Of a stretch of 64,000 nt of DNA, positions 5,144 to 14,808 are shown one piece after another. The notes beneath the pieces were generated by a model. It searched no databases. It had not been told where the DNA came from and saw only the letters and a list, made by a program, of their open reading frames with translations. How positions within the stretch are numbered: position 1 is the stretch's first letter; each line of letters starts with the position of its first letter. Origin of the DNA: JAAELZ01 sp965209105 (GTDB lineage Bacteria; Pseudomonadota; Gammaproteobacteria; Arenicellales; Poriferihabitantaceae). The DNA lies in the NCBI GenBank assembly GCA_965209105.1, contig CBDBQB010000033.1, positions 62,001-126,000 of the forward strand. The letters are read 5' to 3'. Made by a program: the position numbers and the translations under genes.

Positions 5144-8100
5144 CCTGCCCCTCCTGATATACAAGCACGATTTTGCACTGTTGTGTTGCTCCAAATCGGC
5201 TCCGTCCTTGAATGAGACACTACTCCCTCGGATCGAAATCCTGGAATTTCTGTCCAATTTTCTGGGTTGGGGTTTGTCGTATCATATAAGGTGTTATGTG
5301 TGTAAGAATCGGTTACACGTACCTGTCCTGTTGTAACTGACCGAGATTGTACTGAAAGTACATCTGCCGCATCTAGTGCGTACCCAGCTGCCTTTACAAC
5401 AAAAATTGGCGCTCCTTGCATTATGTGTGCCGGGACATCTCCAACAGCAGCTTCTGTTTGCCATTCCCCAACTTCTTTAAAGTCTTCGACTCTACTTTTA
5501 TCAGTTTGAATCTGACCATTCTGACGTTTATGGCCTAAATTATCATTAAATGCCCTACTAAAAACCCCAGTCACAAATCCATCTTCAAAACTCCCTCCTA
5601 CTAACTCAGAACCTACACCACCGGCCACACCCGCAGCAAAGACTTGACCTGTAGAAGAATCGATATTATCAATCACAGGAGCCGCTAACTGAGCAAAACC
5701 TGCTGCTACAAAACCTGTTCTAAAATTACCACCACTTAAAACTGAACGTAAGCCACCCGCAGCGCCGTGCATCAATACCTTCCCTGCCTGTTGTGCAGCA
5801 GACAAACCATTTTTAAGAGTTGCTACTCCGCTTCGTACATTGGCAGCAATTTTTCCTGCAAAATGATTGCCAATCCCCGCAAAGGCCGCACCAGATATAG
5901 CACCGATTAACATTCCTTTGAGTGTTCCTGTGGTTACTAAGCCAGCTAAACCACCACCAATAGCGCCCGCAGCTAATGCCGCCCCCGCGGAAAGAGCCGC
6001 TACCGTTGTTCCTAGATAGGCTGCGACGGCGTACGGTGCCATTATCGCGATTGCCACTGCAAGTAATGGCTTGATATATTTCTTAATCTTCTTGATAACT
6101 TTCTTAACAACCCGCACCACCGCCCTGATGGCTTTTACAACCGCCTTAACGACTTTTTGGATGACTTTGACAATCTTCTTGAATACTTTCTTAATCGACT
6201 TAAATAGTTTCTTGAAGAAATACCCGCTTGGATCAGTAAAGCTCAACGGGTTATTGTTCACATAGCTGTATCGATTCAAGCTCTGGGTATTGAGCGGGCT
6301 TTGAATATGCGGATCAGCACTTAAGAACCTTCCGACTTCAGGGTCATACACCCGACCCCCCATGTGGATTAAATCCGTACCGCTCATTTGCTTGTGGCCG
6401 GTATAACCTCTGCTCGTGATCGGGAAGAACCCTGCTGCGGCGAAGTTTGCGAATGGCGCTTGAACCGCAGTGCGTCTTTGCCCAAAAGCATCATAATGAA
6501 ACTGCTCGACTAACTTACCTTCTTGGTCTGTGATGGCCGTAATTGAATTCAAATGATCGCGATGTAGATAATGCGTGTCATCATAGGCATAGCTTGGGCT
6601 GCTTGGTGTGCCCAGAACATCATGGTTAATCACCGCAACGGTTTGCCCTGCAATGGTTAAATGATGCTTCGCCTTAGTCGTGCCGTTTTTCTCTAGCTCT
6701 TCATATAAGCCGCCGATATAAGTGGTGGTCGTGGTCTCGCCGCTAGTGATCTCTATTTGCTTGATCAACTCTCGCCCGGGGCCATATTGCATATCGCTGA
6801 TGTTTGCGCCTTTGACGATATGGCTGGGTTTGTTAAATGAGGTGTAATCGATAATCGACCGACCATTGCCACTCAATTGATTGCCATTGTTATCGTAGCT
6901 AAAGGTGGTGTTCTTAGTGCCACCAATGGATGTCACGGCATGAGGTCCTGCGTTATTCGCGCCGTAAGCGTAATGAATGCCCGTGTTAGTCCCCGTTACG
7001 TCAGACTTATTGGTGATATTGCCCAAGGCATCGTAACTCATATCAATCGTGGTTAATCCGACCGCCGCATAAAGACTCGCGCCAACGCCTGATACTTCTG
7101 ATTTAGTCAGACGGTTTAGGGTATCGTAATCAAAATCTTCCCGAAAATCATACGTCAGATCATGGCGATACTCAAGATTCCCCAGTGCATCAAAATCATA
7201 CAGCTCATTTTGAACCTGCGCGTTGGTCTGAATAGTATCGGTGTAGGGAGTAATCGTGTTAATAGTGGCAGACCTACCCATCTCATCATACGTCCATGTG
7301 CTTTCAACACCATTGCCGTATTGGGCTTGAGTGATCTGCCCATCGGCATCCGCATCAAGGGCTGTCCAGTAGACGGTTGAGCTGTTTTTATAGGTGTCGT
7401 ATAAGCCATCGGCTTCTGCTTTAGCCGTATCGCCTAGCTCAACTTCTGCCTCAATGGCTTCGAGTATTTCTTTGTAGCGATCTTCAGTGCCCGTAGCAGC
7501 CAAGCCATTCCATTCGGTTTGATAATTGCCCAGTTCGGTGACACAAAAATCCGATTCAGGGTCATCTTGTGACCAAGCGATGCAGTTAGTGTTTGGGTCG
7601 GAACGCGCCGCCCAGCGACCGAAGTAAGGGGCGGATTGATCTTCATAGCCACCACGCCTTGCCGCAAAACCCGCTTGAATATTTTGGTGTGAACTTAGTA
7701 TCGCACCATAAATAGAAACCTTCTCTTCGTATGGTGCTGCAAGTCCTTGTTCCGTGCTCGCATTGTTATAAGCAGTATTTGCAATACCCCATTGTGTACT
7801 CGCTGTAGAAGCCTGAGAGTAGTAAATACCTATTTTACTATCATACAAAGCCATCGCTGCATCGTATTGCGCCTGTGTACCATTATTGTAATACCAATTT
7901 GCATCTGCTAAATAGCCTTGTGCTGACCAGTAATGCCCTACCGCGATCGTCCATGCGGCATCACCCACACTATTAGCAGCCTCTGCATAAGCAATATAGT
8001 TATTAGCTGCTGTAATATGCTGGTTATAGGGCGTGGCGCTCAAGGTATATTCTGCGTAGTAATCAACCACCAGATTGTTATGCTGAACTTCTTTGCCAGC

Positions 8101-11100
8101 GGCCTTGTTCTGTAGCGTCAACCACGGCTGGGCGGCATCGCGCGCAGTGTTTATTGCTTCATAATATGGCTCAACTACCTCTTTAAGCGCATCATATTCA
8201 TCTTGCGTTTGTGCTTGCAGAATCAGGGCTTCTTTGTAGTGATCGTTGGCCTCGTCTAACTTATTTCGATACGCCTGATAATTCGCAAGATTGATGCTTT
8301 CAAGCTCGGTTGGAAAGCCGTAATCATCATAGCTTTTATGCACGACTAGACCTGTTGGGTATTGCACCCAATCTACCTTCCCCGCCACGCCCTGAAAACC
8401 AAATTCCGTTACAAAGCTTTTGCCATTGGTGTCTACCGTTGATTTATCGGTACGCCCTAGGCTGTCGTATTCCAATGTGCGGGTATATATGGGGCTGCTT
8501 ACGCTGTTTAGTCTGCCAATACCGTTGGTCGCGGTATCGTAATTCCAAATGGTTTGGCCTTCTCGCTCATCGCGGGTTTTGGTGCGACCCAGTTCATCAT
8601 AGTCTAGTGTGACGACTTCTAAGTTAGCATCGGTCTGGGTGCGCATCTGACCAAAGGCATCATAGGTATATACCCAATCACCCATATCAGGATCACTCAT
8701 GGTTTCTTTACGGCCAAAATGATCGTAGGTGTTGATGATCTGATGGCCATCTGTGTCGGTGGTGCTGAGCAAGTTGCCGCGCACATCATAGTCAAAGCTT
8801 GTGCTGTTACTATCTGCGTCAGTCGATAGCTTGGCCTTGCCCAATATGTTTTTATCAACACTATTGCTCTGCGTTAGGGCATTGGTCGTGGTGCTCGTCA
8901 GCCCATCGTAATCGAAGGTAGTCACGCCCCCATCTGGCAGGGTAACGGTCTTGGGGCGATCCAGAATATCATAGGTCGTTGTTTTCCAACTCACTGCTGC
9001 AGTCTGGTCTTTAAAATAGTGGTTTGAGACACGCCACTTTCTGCCATAGGCATCGTATTCCGTATCTTGATAGATCACCGCTCCACCCATGCCGTGGGTC
9101 TGACGGCGTATTTCTCGACCATACACATCGTAATACGCTGATTCAGGCGCTTCGCGTTGATTATCCAAAGCGGCAACAAAGTACACCGCATTGGGCGGGC
9201 AGTTATGTTGTGCTAAACACCAGTGCGGTATAGCAACTTCTTTACCATCTGGTTCTGGGTCATTGTCTCGAACGATGGTTTCGTTGAGCTGTACACCAAA
9301 GGCATTGTAGTAATACGCCTTTTCAACTCCGTTCGCATCAAAGGAGTTGGCAGGCTTGCCATAGCGACCATCGTATTGACTGCTGGCGGTGTGGCCTAAG
9401 GTATTGGTGACGGATAGTGGGAAACGCCCATCTTTACGTCCGGTGGGATTGATGAAGTTGCTGGTGGTTACTCGTGGGCTTAATGGCGGCGTCTGCGCAG
9501 TACTGGAGGCGATGGTTGTTTTAGTGCGATTACCAAACACATCGTACTCATAAGTGCTGGTCAGCGAATGGGCATGCCCGGGTTCGAGGACTTCGGTTTT
9601 AAGTAGATTACTGTTGGGGTAATACTCGGTATTGTGTACCGTCGTGGTATGGCTAGGCTTGCCGGGTTGACTGATGGTTTGGGTGCTAATGCTGGTCTTA
9701 TTGAGTATCCAGTTGGCTAGATCAAGCGTTGGTGTGGTGTCTCGGACTTTAGTTAACTGTTCGCCTTCGCTATTGGTGATGATCTCCGCGGTTTGGGTGG
9801 TATTGCCGTAATCATCATTAATGCTACTCAATTGCTTAGTTTGAATCCAATTGCCGCTTAATAAATCATAGTCATGGCTGGTGCTTGAATCAACATAGGC
9901 ATAGGTCGTCTTACCGCCGTTTAAACTGCGCTGCGCAGGTGTTGAGCTTGAATCAGACAGAGCAATGTTTGTGCTGGTTTTGTTTGACGAGCTTTTAACC
10001 ATGCCGGTATAAGGAAAGCCTTGGTGGAACTCGCTGGTAATGACAATCCCACTGCGCCCATCCGCTGCGCTGTGGCTGGCAAAGCCTAAGCCGCCTCTGC
10101 CCGTGACATTAATCCGCGCTTCGGCATATTGGTGAAAGGCTTCATTCCATCTCCCCAGACCATTGCTAATCTTAGAGCTTTGGATTAAGACCCGATTCGC
10201 ATTACTGGCAATGTCCGGCCACGGGCTAAGGCTTGCAGGGGTATATACCGCAGGATCATTCGAGTTGGCGTAAGTAATATGCGTTTGCACACCCAAGCCA
10301 TTGGTGATTGAGGCTAGTGTTCCAGCAACTGTGCCACTTGCAGGCGTGGCATGAGTATGTACGGTATTGGTGATTCCACTGATCGCACTATAGACATCGG
10401 CAATGCCATCTGTGTTGATATCACCGATTTGGGCGTATGCTGTGCTATTAGCACCCACATGGTGTTGATATAACGGCAAGGGCAAGGCGGCAAGGCCACT
10501 GCTTTGCCAAGCACTGCCATCATGCTCCCATGCGGTGAAATGGGTGGCGTTACTGCTGTCCTTGTAGGAATGAATATATTCCGGTTTGCCATCACCGTTT
10601 AAGTCCATCATCGCGCCGAGCATATCGGTATAGCCATCGGCCTGATAACTGACCATTGAAGCAGGCAGTGCCCAAGTGGGCGCATTGAGCCAGCCTTCGC
10701 CTGTATTGAGCCATGCATCGCTGACCGTTGAGCTATCAAGTAGCGTGATGGCGTAAGCGATATCAAGCAGGCCATCACCATTAAGATCAACAAGGCGACC
10801 TTTGGGATGACCGCGCTTATGGGTAGCGTAATCGATTAATTCTATAGGCGGCGCGTAGTTGGTATCCAATGTCCAACCATTGCCATCGTTGAGCCAAACC
10901 TTTTTAGTATTCGATGTAGGGCTGTTGTAAGTGGCTTGAATATAATCAGCCAAGCCATCACCATTGATGTCAGCAAGCGTTGCATACTCGCGCTCCGCAG
11001 GAAAGCTTGTATCGCTGTAATCGGATAACGGTTGCTCGGGTAACCATTGATTGGCTTCTACCCATGCTGTTCCGTTGTTGATCCATGCTTTGCGTGTGGT

Positions 11101-12582
11101 GGCGTTGGTGCGATCTCGGGTGTAGACCACCGCATCAGCCAGACCGTCTCCGTTTAACTCTGTAAATCGAAGTCTGAGTTCTCCCCGGTCTAGATTGACG
11201 GTTGAGACAAACACATCCGGTAGCGCAAACTGGGACGTGGTCGCAAAACCTAAGCCAGTGTTTAACCAAACGTTCTGTACTGTTCCTGATGCGGTTTGAT
11301 AGGCTTCAATAACATCTACATAACCATCACCATTGATATCAACTAACTGTGCAGTACCCATACCGTCTGTATGGAGTTGGTAGTTATATAAAACGGTGGG
11401 GAGTGTCCAACTCGCATGAGTCGTAAAGCCTGATGCGCTGCCCAGCCGTGTTTGGTTTTCTATACTACCGTTTTCATGTCGGACAGAAACGATCCAATCT
11501 GACCAGCCATCATTATTGATGTCTATATTCAGACCATAGGGCTGACCTTGTGCGCCCTGCGTTGCAGCAGGTATAGTCGTGCTGGAAACCTGCCAAGCAT
11601 TGTCTTCGGGAGTAAACGCAAAAGTCGTGGGCGCAAGGCATACGATGCCATCATCACCCAAGGCACATTCTTGGAACTGACTTAGGCGAGATTGATTACT
11701 GACTTCACTAAGCTCATAACTCAACTGGTAATCTCGTACCATGATTTCATCAGCATAGGTTTGAATCGCTGCCAAGCGTTGGGTGCTTTGTCCTAATGTG
11801 CCAAAACCATAAGTCGAGAATTGATCTGGGCGATCTTCATAAACCAGTTTCACCTTAAGGAAGTGCGCCTGCGCGGCGTTAATATTTCCGCCGTAATGAA
11901 TTTCATCAAGCAATGACTCACTTGGATCACTGGCATAGAAGTAATCCATATAATTACTGCTGGTGTCTTCTAAGCGGCTGATGCGCCAGTTCACTACCGC
12001 GCCTGAGTGATGCAAGATACTGGCGTTATTACTGCCGCCAAAAGTCATGGTGCTGCCAGAGCGCGAAGTAACAGTAAACGAAGCAGGGCCTGCACTTCCG
12101 GCACTACCATTGGCAACAATCTTCTGAAAACTCTCTAGTTCGGTTCGGTATTCTGAGTTCTCAGCACCTTGAGTACCTGAGATCAACATCAGGCGATTGC
12201 CATCCAAGCAATACTGAGCGGCAGTGTTGAAGTTTATCTTGCTGTTGACTCCGTCGATTGCAATGCTCTTTGTACAGCGTGCTATCGCTGATAGCCCAGA
12301 CAATGATCCACCTTGTCCTAATAAACCGTTACCACTTGATGTTGAAAGACCAGCCGTAAGATTTGGCACCATGCCGCGTATCCCAGGCGGGGTTTCAATG
12401 GGTACACTCCAAGCACCCGAGCCCGAATTACCTACCGAGAAACTTCCCGCATCTGCCCCGACTTCATCGGTACTTGCTTGTGCCTGCGAGAGACTAAAAA
12501 GGCATAGCGCGGTGAAGGTACGCACTGTAATGCGTGCAAGAGATAAAACGTTTTGAAACCTTGGTGCCGCACTTCCCGCCAT
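5125..12582 (-). CDS. Giant secreted SpvB/FG-GAP/YD-repeat (Rhs-type) polymorphic toxin
   Basis: A 2485-residue exported protein. A signal peptide (about 1-37, ending SQAQA) precedes an SpvB/TcB-type N-terminus (PPGIRGMVPNL, then GNGLLGQGGSLSGLSAI). From about 350 to 735 come at least six calcium-binding FG-GAP/VCBS motifs (DINGDGYVD, ELNGDGLAD, DLNGDGLLD). YD repeats follow (YDALGNI, YDVFGNR), then the RHS core end (GGRVYDPEVGRFLSADP, RYSYVNNNPLSFTDPSG, about 2060-2110). Next are a 48-residue Lys/Val-rich cationic stretch, a hydrophobic Gly/Ala region, two SGG-F-GFV linker motifs and an unrecognised tip of about 140 residues from FNDNLGHKR. About 320 helix-rich residues (about 1420-1740) interrupt the YD repeats. 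AAGGAA precedes the ATG. Likely role: delivery of a variable toxin tip to competing or host cells. The tip activity is unknown. Confidence 0.92.
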   Translation of the reverse strand: MAGSAAPRFQNVLSLARITVRTFTALCLFSLSQAQASTDEVGADAGSFSVGNSGSGAWSVPIETPPGIRGMVPNLTAGLSTSSGNGLLGQGGSLSGLSAIARCTKSIAIDGVNSKINFNTAAQYCLDGNRLMLISGTQGAENSEYRTELESFQKIVANGSAGSAGPASFTVTSRSGSTMTFGGSNNASILHHSGAVVNWRISRLEDTSSNYMDYFYASDPSESLLDEIHYGGNINAAQAHFLKVKLVYEDRPDQFSTYGFGTLGQSTQRLAAIQTYADEIMVRDYQLSYELSEVSNQSRLSQFQECALGDDGIVCLAPTTFAFTPEDNAWQVSSTTIPAATQGAQGQPYGLNIDINNDGWSDWIVSVRHENGSIENQTRLGSASGFTTHASWTLPTVLYNYQLHTDGMGTAQLVDINGDGYVDVIEAYQTASGTVQNVWLNTGLGFATTSQFALPDVFVSTVNLDRGELRLRFTELNGDGLADAVVYTRDRTNATTRKAWINNGTAWVEANQWLPEQPLSDYSDTSFPAEREYATLADINGDGLADYIQATYNSPTSNTKKVWLNDGNGWTLDTNYAPPIELIDYATHKRGHPKGRLVDLNGDGLLDIAYAITLLDSSTVSDAWLNTGEGWLNAPTWALPASMVSYQADGYTDMLGAMMDLNGDGKPEYIHSYKDSSNATHFTAWEHDGSAWQSSGLAALPLPLYQHHVGANSTAYAQIGDINTDGIADVYSAISGITNTVHTHATPASGTVAGTLASITNGLGVQTHITYANSNDPAVYTPASLSPWPDIASNANRVLIQSSKISNGLGRWNEAFHQYAEARINVTGRGGLGFASHSAADGRSGIVITSEFHQGFPYTGMVKSSSNKTSTNIALSDSSSTPAQRSLNGGKTTYAYVDSSTSHDYDLLSGNWIQTKQLSSINDDYGNTTQTAEIITNSEGEQLTKVRDTTPTLDLANWILNKTSISTQTISQPGKPSHTTTVHNTEYYPNSNLLKTEVLEPGHAHSLTSTYEYDVFGNRTKTTIASSTAQTPPLSPRVTTSNFINPTGRKDGRFPLSVTNTLGHTASSQYDGRYGKPANSFDANGVEKAYYYNAFGVQLNETIVRDNDPEPDGKEVAIPHWCLAQHNCPPNAVYFVAALDNQREAPESAYYDVYGREIRRQTHGMGGAVIYQDTEYDAYGRKWRVSNHYFKDQTAAVSWKTTTYDILDRPKTVTLPDGGVTTFDYDGLTSTTTNALTQSNSVDKNILGKAKLSTDADSNSTSFDYDVRGNLLSTTDTDGHQIINTYDHFGRKETMSDPDMGDWVYTYDAFGQMRTQTDANLEVVTLDYDELGRTKTRDEREGQTIWNYDTATNGIGRLNSVSSPIYTRTLEYDSLGRTDKSTVDTNGKSFVTEFGFQGVAGKVDWVQYPTGLVVHKSYDDYGFPTELESINLANYQAYRNKLDEANDHYKEALILQAQTQDEYDALKEVVEPYYEAINTARDAAQPWLTLQNKAAGKEVQHNNLVVDYYAEYTLSATPYNQHITAANNYIAYAEAANSVGDAAWTIAVGHYWSAQGYLADANWYYNNGTQAQYDAAMALYDSKIGIYYSQASTASTQWGIANTAYNNASTEQGLAAPYEEKVSIYGAILSSHQNIQAGFAARRGGYEDQSAPYFGRWAARSDPNTNCIAWSQDDPESDFCVTELGNYQTEWNGLAATGTEDRYKEILEAIEAEVELGDTAKAEADGLYDTYKNSSTVYWTALDADADGQITQAQYGNGVESTWTYDEMGRSATINTITPYTDTIQTNAQVQNELYDFDALGNLEYRHDLTYDFREDFDYDTLNRLTKSEVSGVGASLYAAVGLTTIDMSYDALGNITNKSDVTGTNTGIHYAYGANNAGPHAVTSIGGTKNTTFSYDNNGNQLSGNGRSIIDYTSFNKPSHIVKGANISDMQYGPGRELIKQIEITSGETTTTTYIGGLYEELEKNGTTKAKHHLTIAGQTVAVINHDVLGTPSSPSYAYDDTHYLHRDHLNSITAITDQEGKLVEQFHYDAFGQRRTAVQAPFANFAAAGFFPITSRGYTGHKQMSGTDLIHMGGRVYDPEVGRFLSADPHIQSPLNTQSLNRYSYVNNNPLSFTDPSGYFFKKLFKSIKKVFKKIVKVIQKVVKAVVKAIRAVVRVVKKVIKKIKKYIKPLLAVAIAIMAPYAVAAYLGTTVAALSAGAALAAGAIGGGLAGLVTTGTLKGMLIGAISGAAFAGIGNHFAGKIAANVRSGVATLKNGLSAAQQAGKVLMHGAAGGLRSVLSGGNFRTGFVAAGFAQLAAPVIDNIDSSTGQVFAAGVAGGVGSELVGGSFEDGFVTGVFSRAFNDNLGHKRQNGQIQTDKSRVEDFKEVGEWQTEAAVGDVPAHIMQGAPIFVVKAAGYALDAADVLSVQSRSVTTGQVRVTDSYTHNTLYDTTNPNPENWTEIPGFRSEGVVSHSRTEPIWSNTTVQNRACISGGAGCSIAW

Positions 12583-12739
12583 TTCCTTGTCAATCCTCAG
12601 TGGTCGATTGTGATTATTAAAATCTAATTGTTTGGTAGATCATACTCAAGGTTGAGATTAAATGCTATGATCGCGTTCATACTATCGGTTAGGGGTGGTT
12701 TCAGAATTCTGAATTATTAAATGGCTGTCGGAGAGGAAT

Positions 12740-13144
12740 ATGCAAATTTATCTTAAAGTTTTTGCCGCTGGACTCATTGGTTTATCACTTTCGAGTGCTT
12801 ATGCCACGGTTAGTCATACGCCTGCTCAGTTAGTTGACATTGCTTGCCCGACAGAATGGAAGAATATTGACGTGACGATTGATCCGGCTTCTGTTTCATG
12901 GAGCAATACTGCAGATAAAAATGCGTTCCTGGACTATCAAGACACGTATGTGATGGCTATTACCAAAACATGGGGCTCAACAGATGATCGATACGCTGAT
13001 GACGCGTTAACCGTTGCCAGTGAATGCGCGCTCAGGAAAAATACGGTTGTTGATGCATACTTCAATAAAACGATTGATACCACCACGACACTGCGCGAAC
13101 GCTTTAATATCGTTCCCTATATTTTCAGTCTACTGTTTGATTAG
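12740..13144 (+). CDS. Secreted hypothetical protein
   Basis: A 134-residue protein with a clear signal peptide (about 1-22, VFAAGLIGLSLSSAYA) and a strong GGAGAGGA ribosome-binding site. The mature part has two cysteines (C35, C94) and ends in a hydrophobic IVPYIFSLLF. No family recognised. It is divergent from the giant toxin gene across a 157-bp gap that must hold both promoters. It may belong to the same accessory block. Confidence 0.65.
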   Translation: MQIYLKVFAAGLIGLSLSSAYATVSHTPAQLVDIACPTEWKNIDVTIDPASVSWSNTADKNAFLDYQDTYVMAITKTWGSTDDRYADDALTVASECALRKNTVVDAYFNKTIDTTTTLRERFNIVPYIFSLLFD

Positions 13145-13493
13145 TGTCTCATGTTTTCGGCGCCTGCTTTCATCTGGCAAGCGGGATGTTTCGGGATGAG
13201 GCTTTTGCCTACCTTAGCTTAGGCAAGTGAAGTCAGCTTGCCTAGCGTAGCGCGAGGTGTTGAAATAAAAATGTTTCAGACTTAGCGGTAGTTCTGTTTA
13301 GGAGAAACTCAGAGGTGTGTTTAGGGATGTTGCCTGAGCCAAATTGGAGCTGGTCAGGAATTACACCTCGGAAACATATAAAGCGAGTGTGCGTTTGTCC
13401 ATTTTAAGTTTTGGATTATATGTACTCTACTCTCCATATTTTTTATGTACCCCGTGCGTACCCGTCTGATTAACGTGGCGACGATCAGAAAGA

Positions 13494-13519
13494 TTGTTAT
13501 CGTATATTATTGATAACAA
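13494..13519. repeat. 8-bp inverted repeat (TTGTTATC / GATAACAA)
   Basis: Perfect 8-bp arms separated by 10 AT-rich bases. The symmetry and spacing fit an operator or a promoter-embedded regulator site. It lies 12 bp upstream of the tmRNA-like segment and has no obvious coding gene downstream. Confidence 0.4.
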
Positions 13520-13530
13520 AACAATAAAAT

Positions 13531-13600
13531 GGTGGGGCGTACTGGGTTCGACGTATTTTCAAGCACAGTTTTATGCTGAGAGATCAAATTATAACTTGGT
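13531..13600 (+). other. Segment resembling the 5' end of tmRNA (possible remnant)
   Basis: GGGGCGTACTGGGTTCGACG resembles the conserved start of gammaproteobacterial tmRNA (GGGGGCGAT-CTGG-TTCGACG). About 20 bases on, TTATGCTGAG resembles the GCATGCCGAG that follows in real tmRNAs. No tag-peptide frame, no T-arm and no 3' CCA end follow before serC, so at most this is a broken 5' fragment. The match may be chance. Confidence 0.2.
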
Positions 13601-13632
13601 CAAGGCCTGTATATTTGAGTTCACCTACCTAT

Positions 13633-14715
13633 CTACTGGGTCGATTCAAACAAGCCCATAAAGTCAATGAGGGCTTCTACCCCTGCGAGCGGCATGGCAT
13701 TATAAATACTGGCGCGCATCCCACCCACTGAGCGGTGGCCTTTCAAATTAAGCAGGCCGCGCGCTGCGGCTTGGGTCAAAAACTTGCCATCCAGTGCTGG
13801 GCTGGCCGATTTGAACGGCACATTCATCCATGATCTCGATTCTGTTTCGATCGCATTGGAATACAAATCTGAGCCATCAATCGCTGCATATAAACGTTGT
13901 GCCTTGTGCCGGTTTAACCGTTCCATTTCGATCAAACCGCCTTGCTGCCTGATCCATTGAAAAACCAATCCAGCCATATACCACGCATAAGTCGGCGGTG
14001 TATTGAGCATTGATCCTTGTTTGGCCTGCAAGCGATAGTTCATGGTCGTGGGCGTTGCCGTCATAGGTTCGGACAATAAGTCTTCACGCACGATCACCAG
14101 GGTTAACCCCGCTGGGCCGATATTTTTTTGCGCGCCGGCGTAAATTAAGCCAAACTTTGACACATCGATGGGGCGAGACAGTAGGGTTGACGACATATCC
14201 GCCACCAAAGGCACCGCTCCGGTATCTGGAATCCAGTGGAATTCCAAACCACCAATGGTTTCATTGGGCGTATAGTGGACGTACCGCGCCTCTGGGTTAA
14301 GATTCCATTCTTGCATAGCGGGTATGTTGGTGAAATTCTGATTTTCAGAAGATGCCACGATATTCACATCCGCATAACGTTTCGCCTCGGCAATTGCTTT
14401 GGACGACCATATCCCTGTATTCAGGTAATCAACCGGCTCATCTGGCTTCGCCAGAAGGTTCATTGGCACCATTGAAAATTGACCGCTCGCGCCTCCTTGA
14501 AGAAATAAGACATGATAATTTTCGGGGATCGACAATAGTGCACGCAAATCCGCTTCTGCTTCGCCTACAATGGATAAATACTCTTCACTACGGTGGCTCA
14601 TCTCCATCACTGACATCCCTACACCATTCCAATCCTGAAACTCACTATTTGCGCGCGCCATTACCTCAGCGGGCAGCATTGCGGGACCCGCGCTAAAGTT
14701 ATAGTGTCGTCGCAT
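13633..14715 (-). CDS. serC: Phosphoserine aminotransferase
   Basis: PLP enzyme of serine (and pyridoxal phosphate) biosynthesis that interconverts 3-phosphohydroxypyruvate and phosphoserine with glutamate. Its 360 residues are the normal family length. The N-terminus has YNFSAGPAMLP (5-15), the phosphate/cofactor loop LQGGASGQF (72-80) and the PLP-lysine context YAGAQKNIGPAG (K197). The C-terminal GHRSVGGMRASIYNA is the usual substrate-binding end. It stands alone on its strand, separated by about 90 bp from the next leftward gene. A firm assignment. Confidence 0.97.
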   Translation of the reverse strand: MRRHYNFSAGPAMLPAEVMARANSEFQDWNGVGMSVMEMSHRSEEYLSIVGEAEADLRALLSIPENYHVLFLQGGASGQFSMVPMNLLAKPDEPVDYLNTGIWSSKAIAEAKRYADVNIVASSENQNFTNIPAMQEWNLNPEARYVHYTPNETIGGLEFHWIPDTGAVPLVADMSSTLLSRPIDVSKFGLIYAGAQKNIGPAGLTLVIVREDLLSEPMTATPTTMNYRLQAKQGSMLNTPPTYAWYMAGLVFQWIRQQGGLIEMERLNRHKAQRLYAAIDGSDLYSNAIETESRSWMNVPFKSASPALDGKFLTQAAARGLLNLKGHRSVGGMRASIYNAMPLAGVEALIDFMGLFESTQ

Positions 14716-14808
14716 GCTTAGAGGGTCAAGGTGAAATTGAGCGGCGTATCATACACGATTGTAAGCAAATATTTTACAGCGTGGCCGCAGGTAGAATCGA
14801 CGCCCCAC

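Larger units (their letters stand above)
13145..13632. other. 488-bp non-coding stretch between accessory block and serC
   Basis: No convincing gene. It holds three mutually complementary segments (TTGCCTA, TAGGCAA, CTTGCCTAG within 13205-13245) able to form two alternative hairpins, an 8-bp inverted repeat and a tmRNA-5'-like segment, both listed separately. The mix of short structured pieces between a foreign-looking block and housekeeping genes suggests an old insertion or deletion boundary. Confidence 0.5.
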
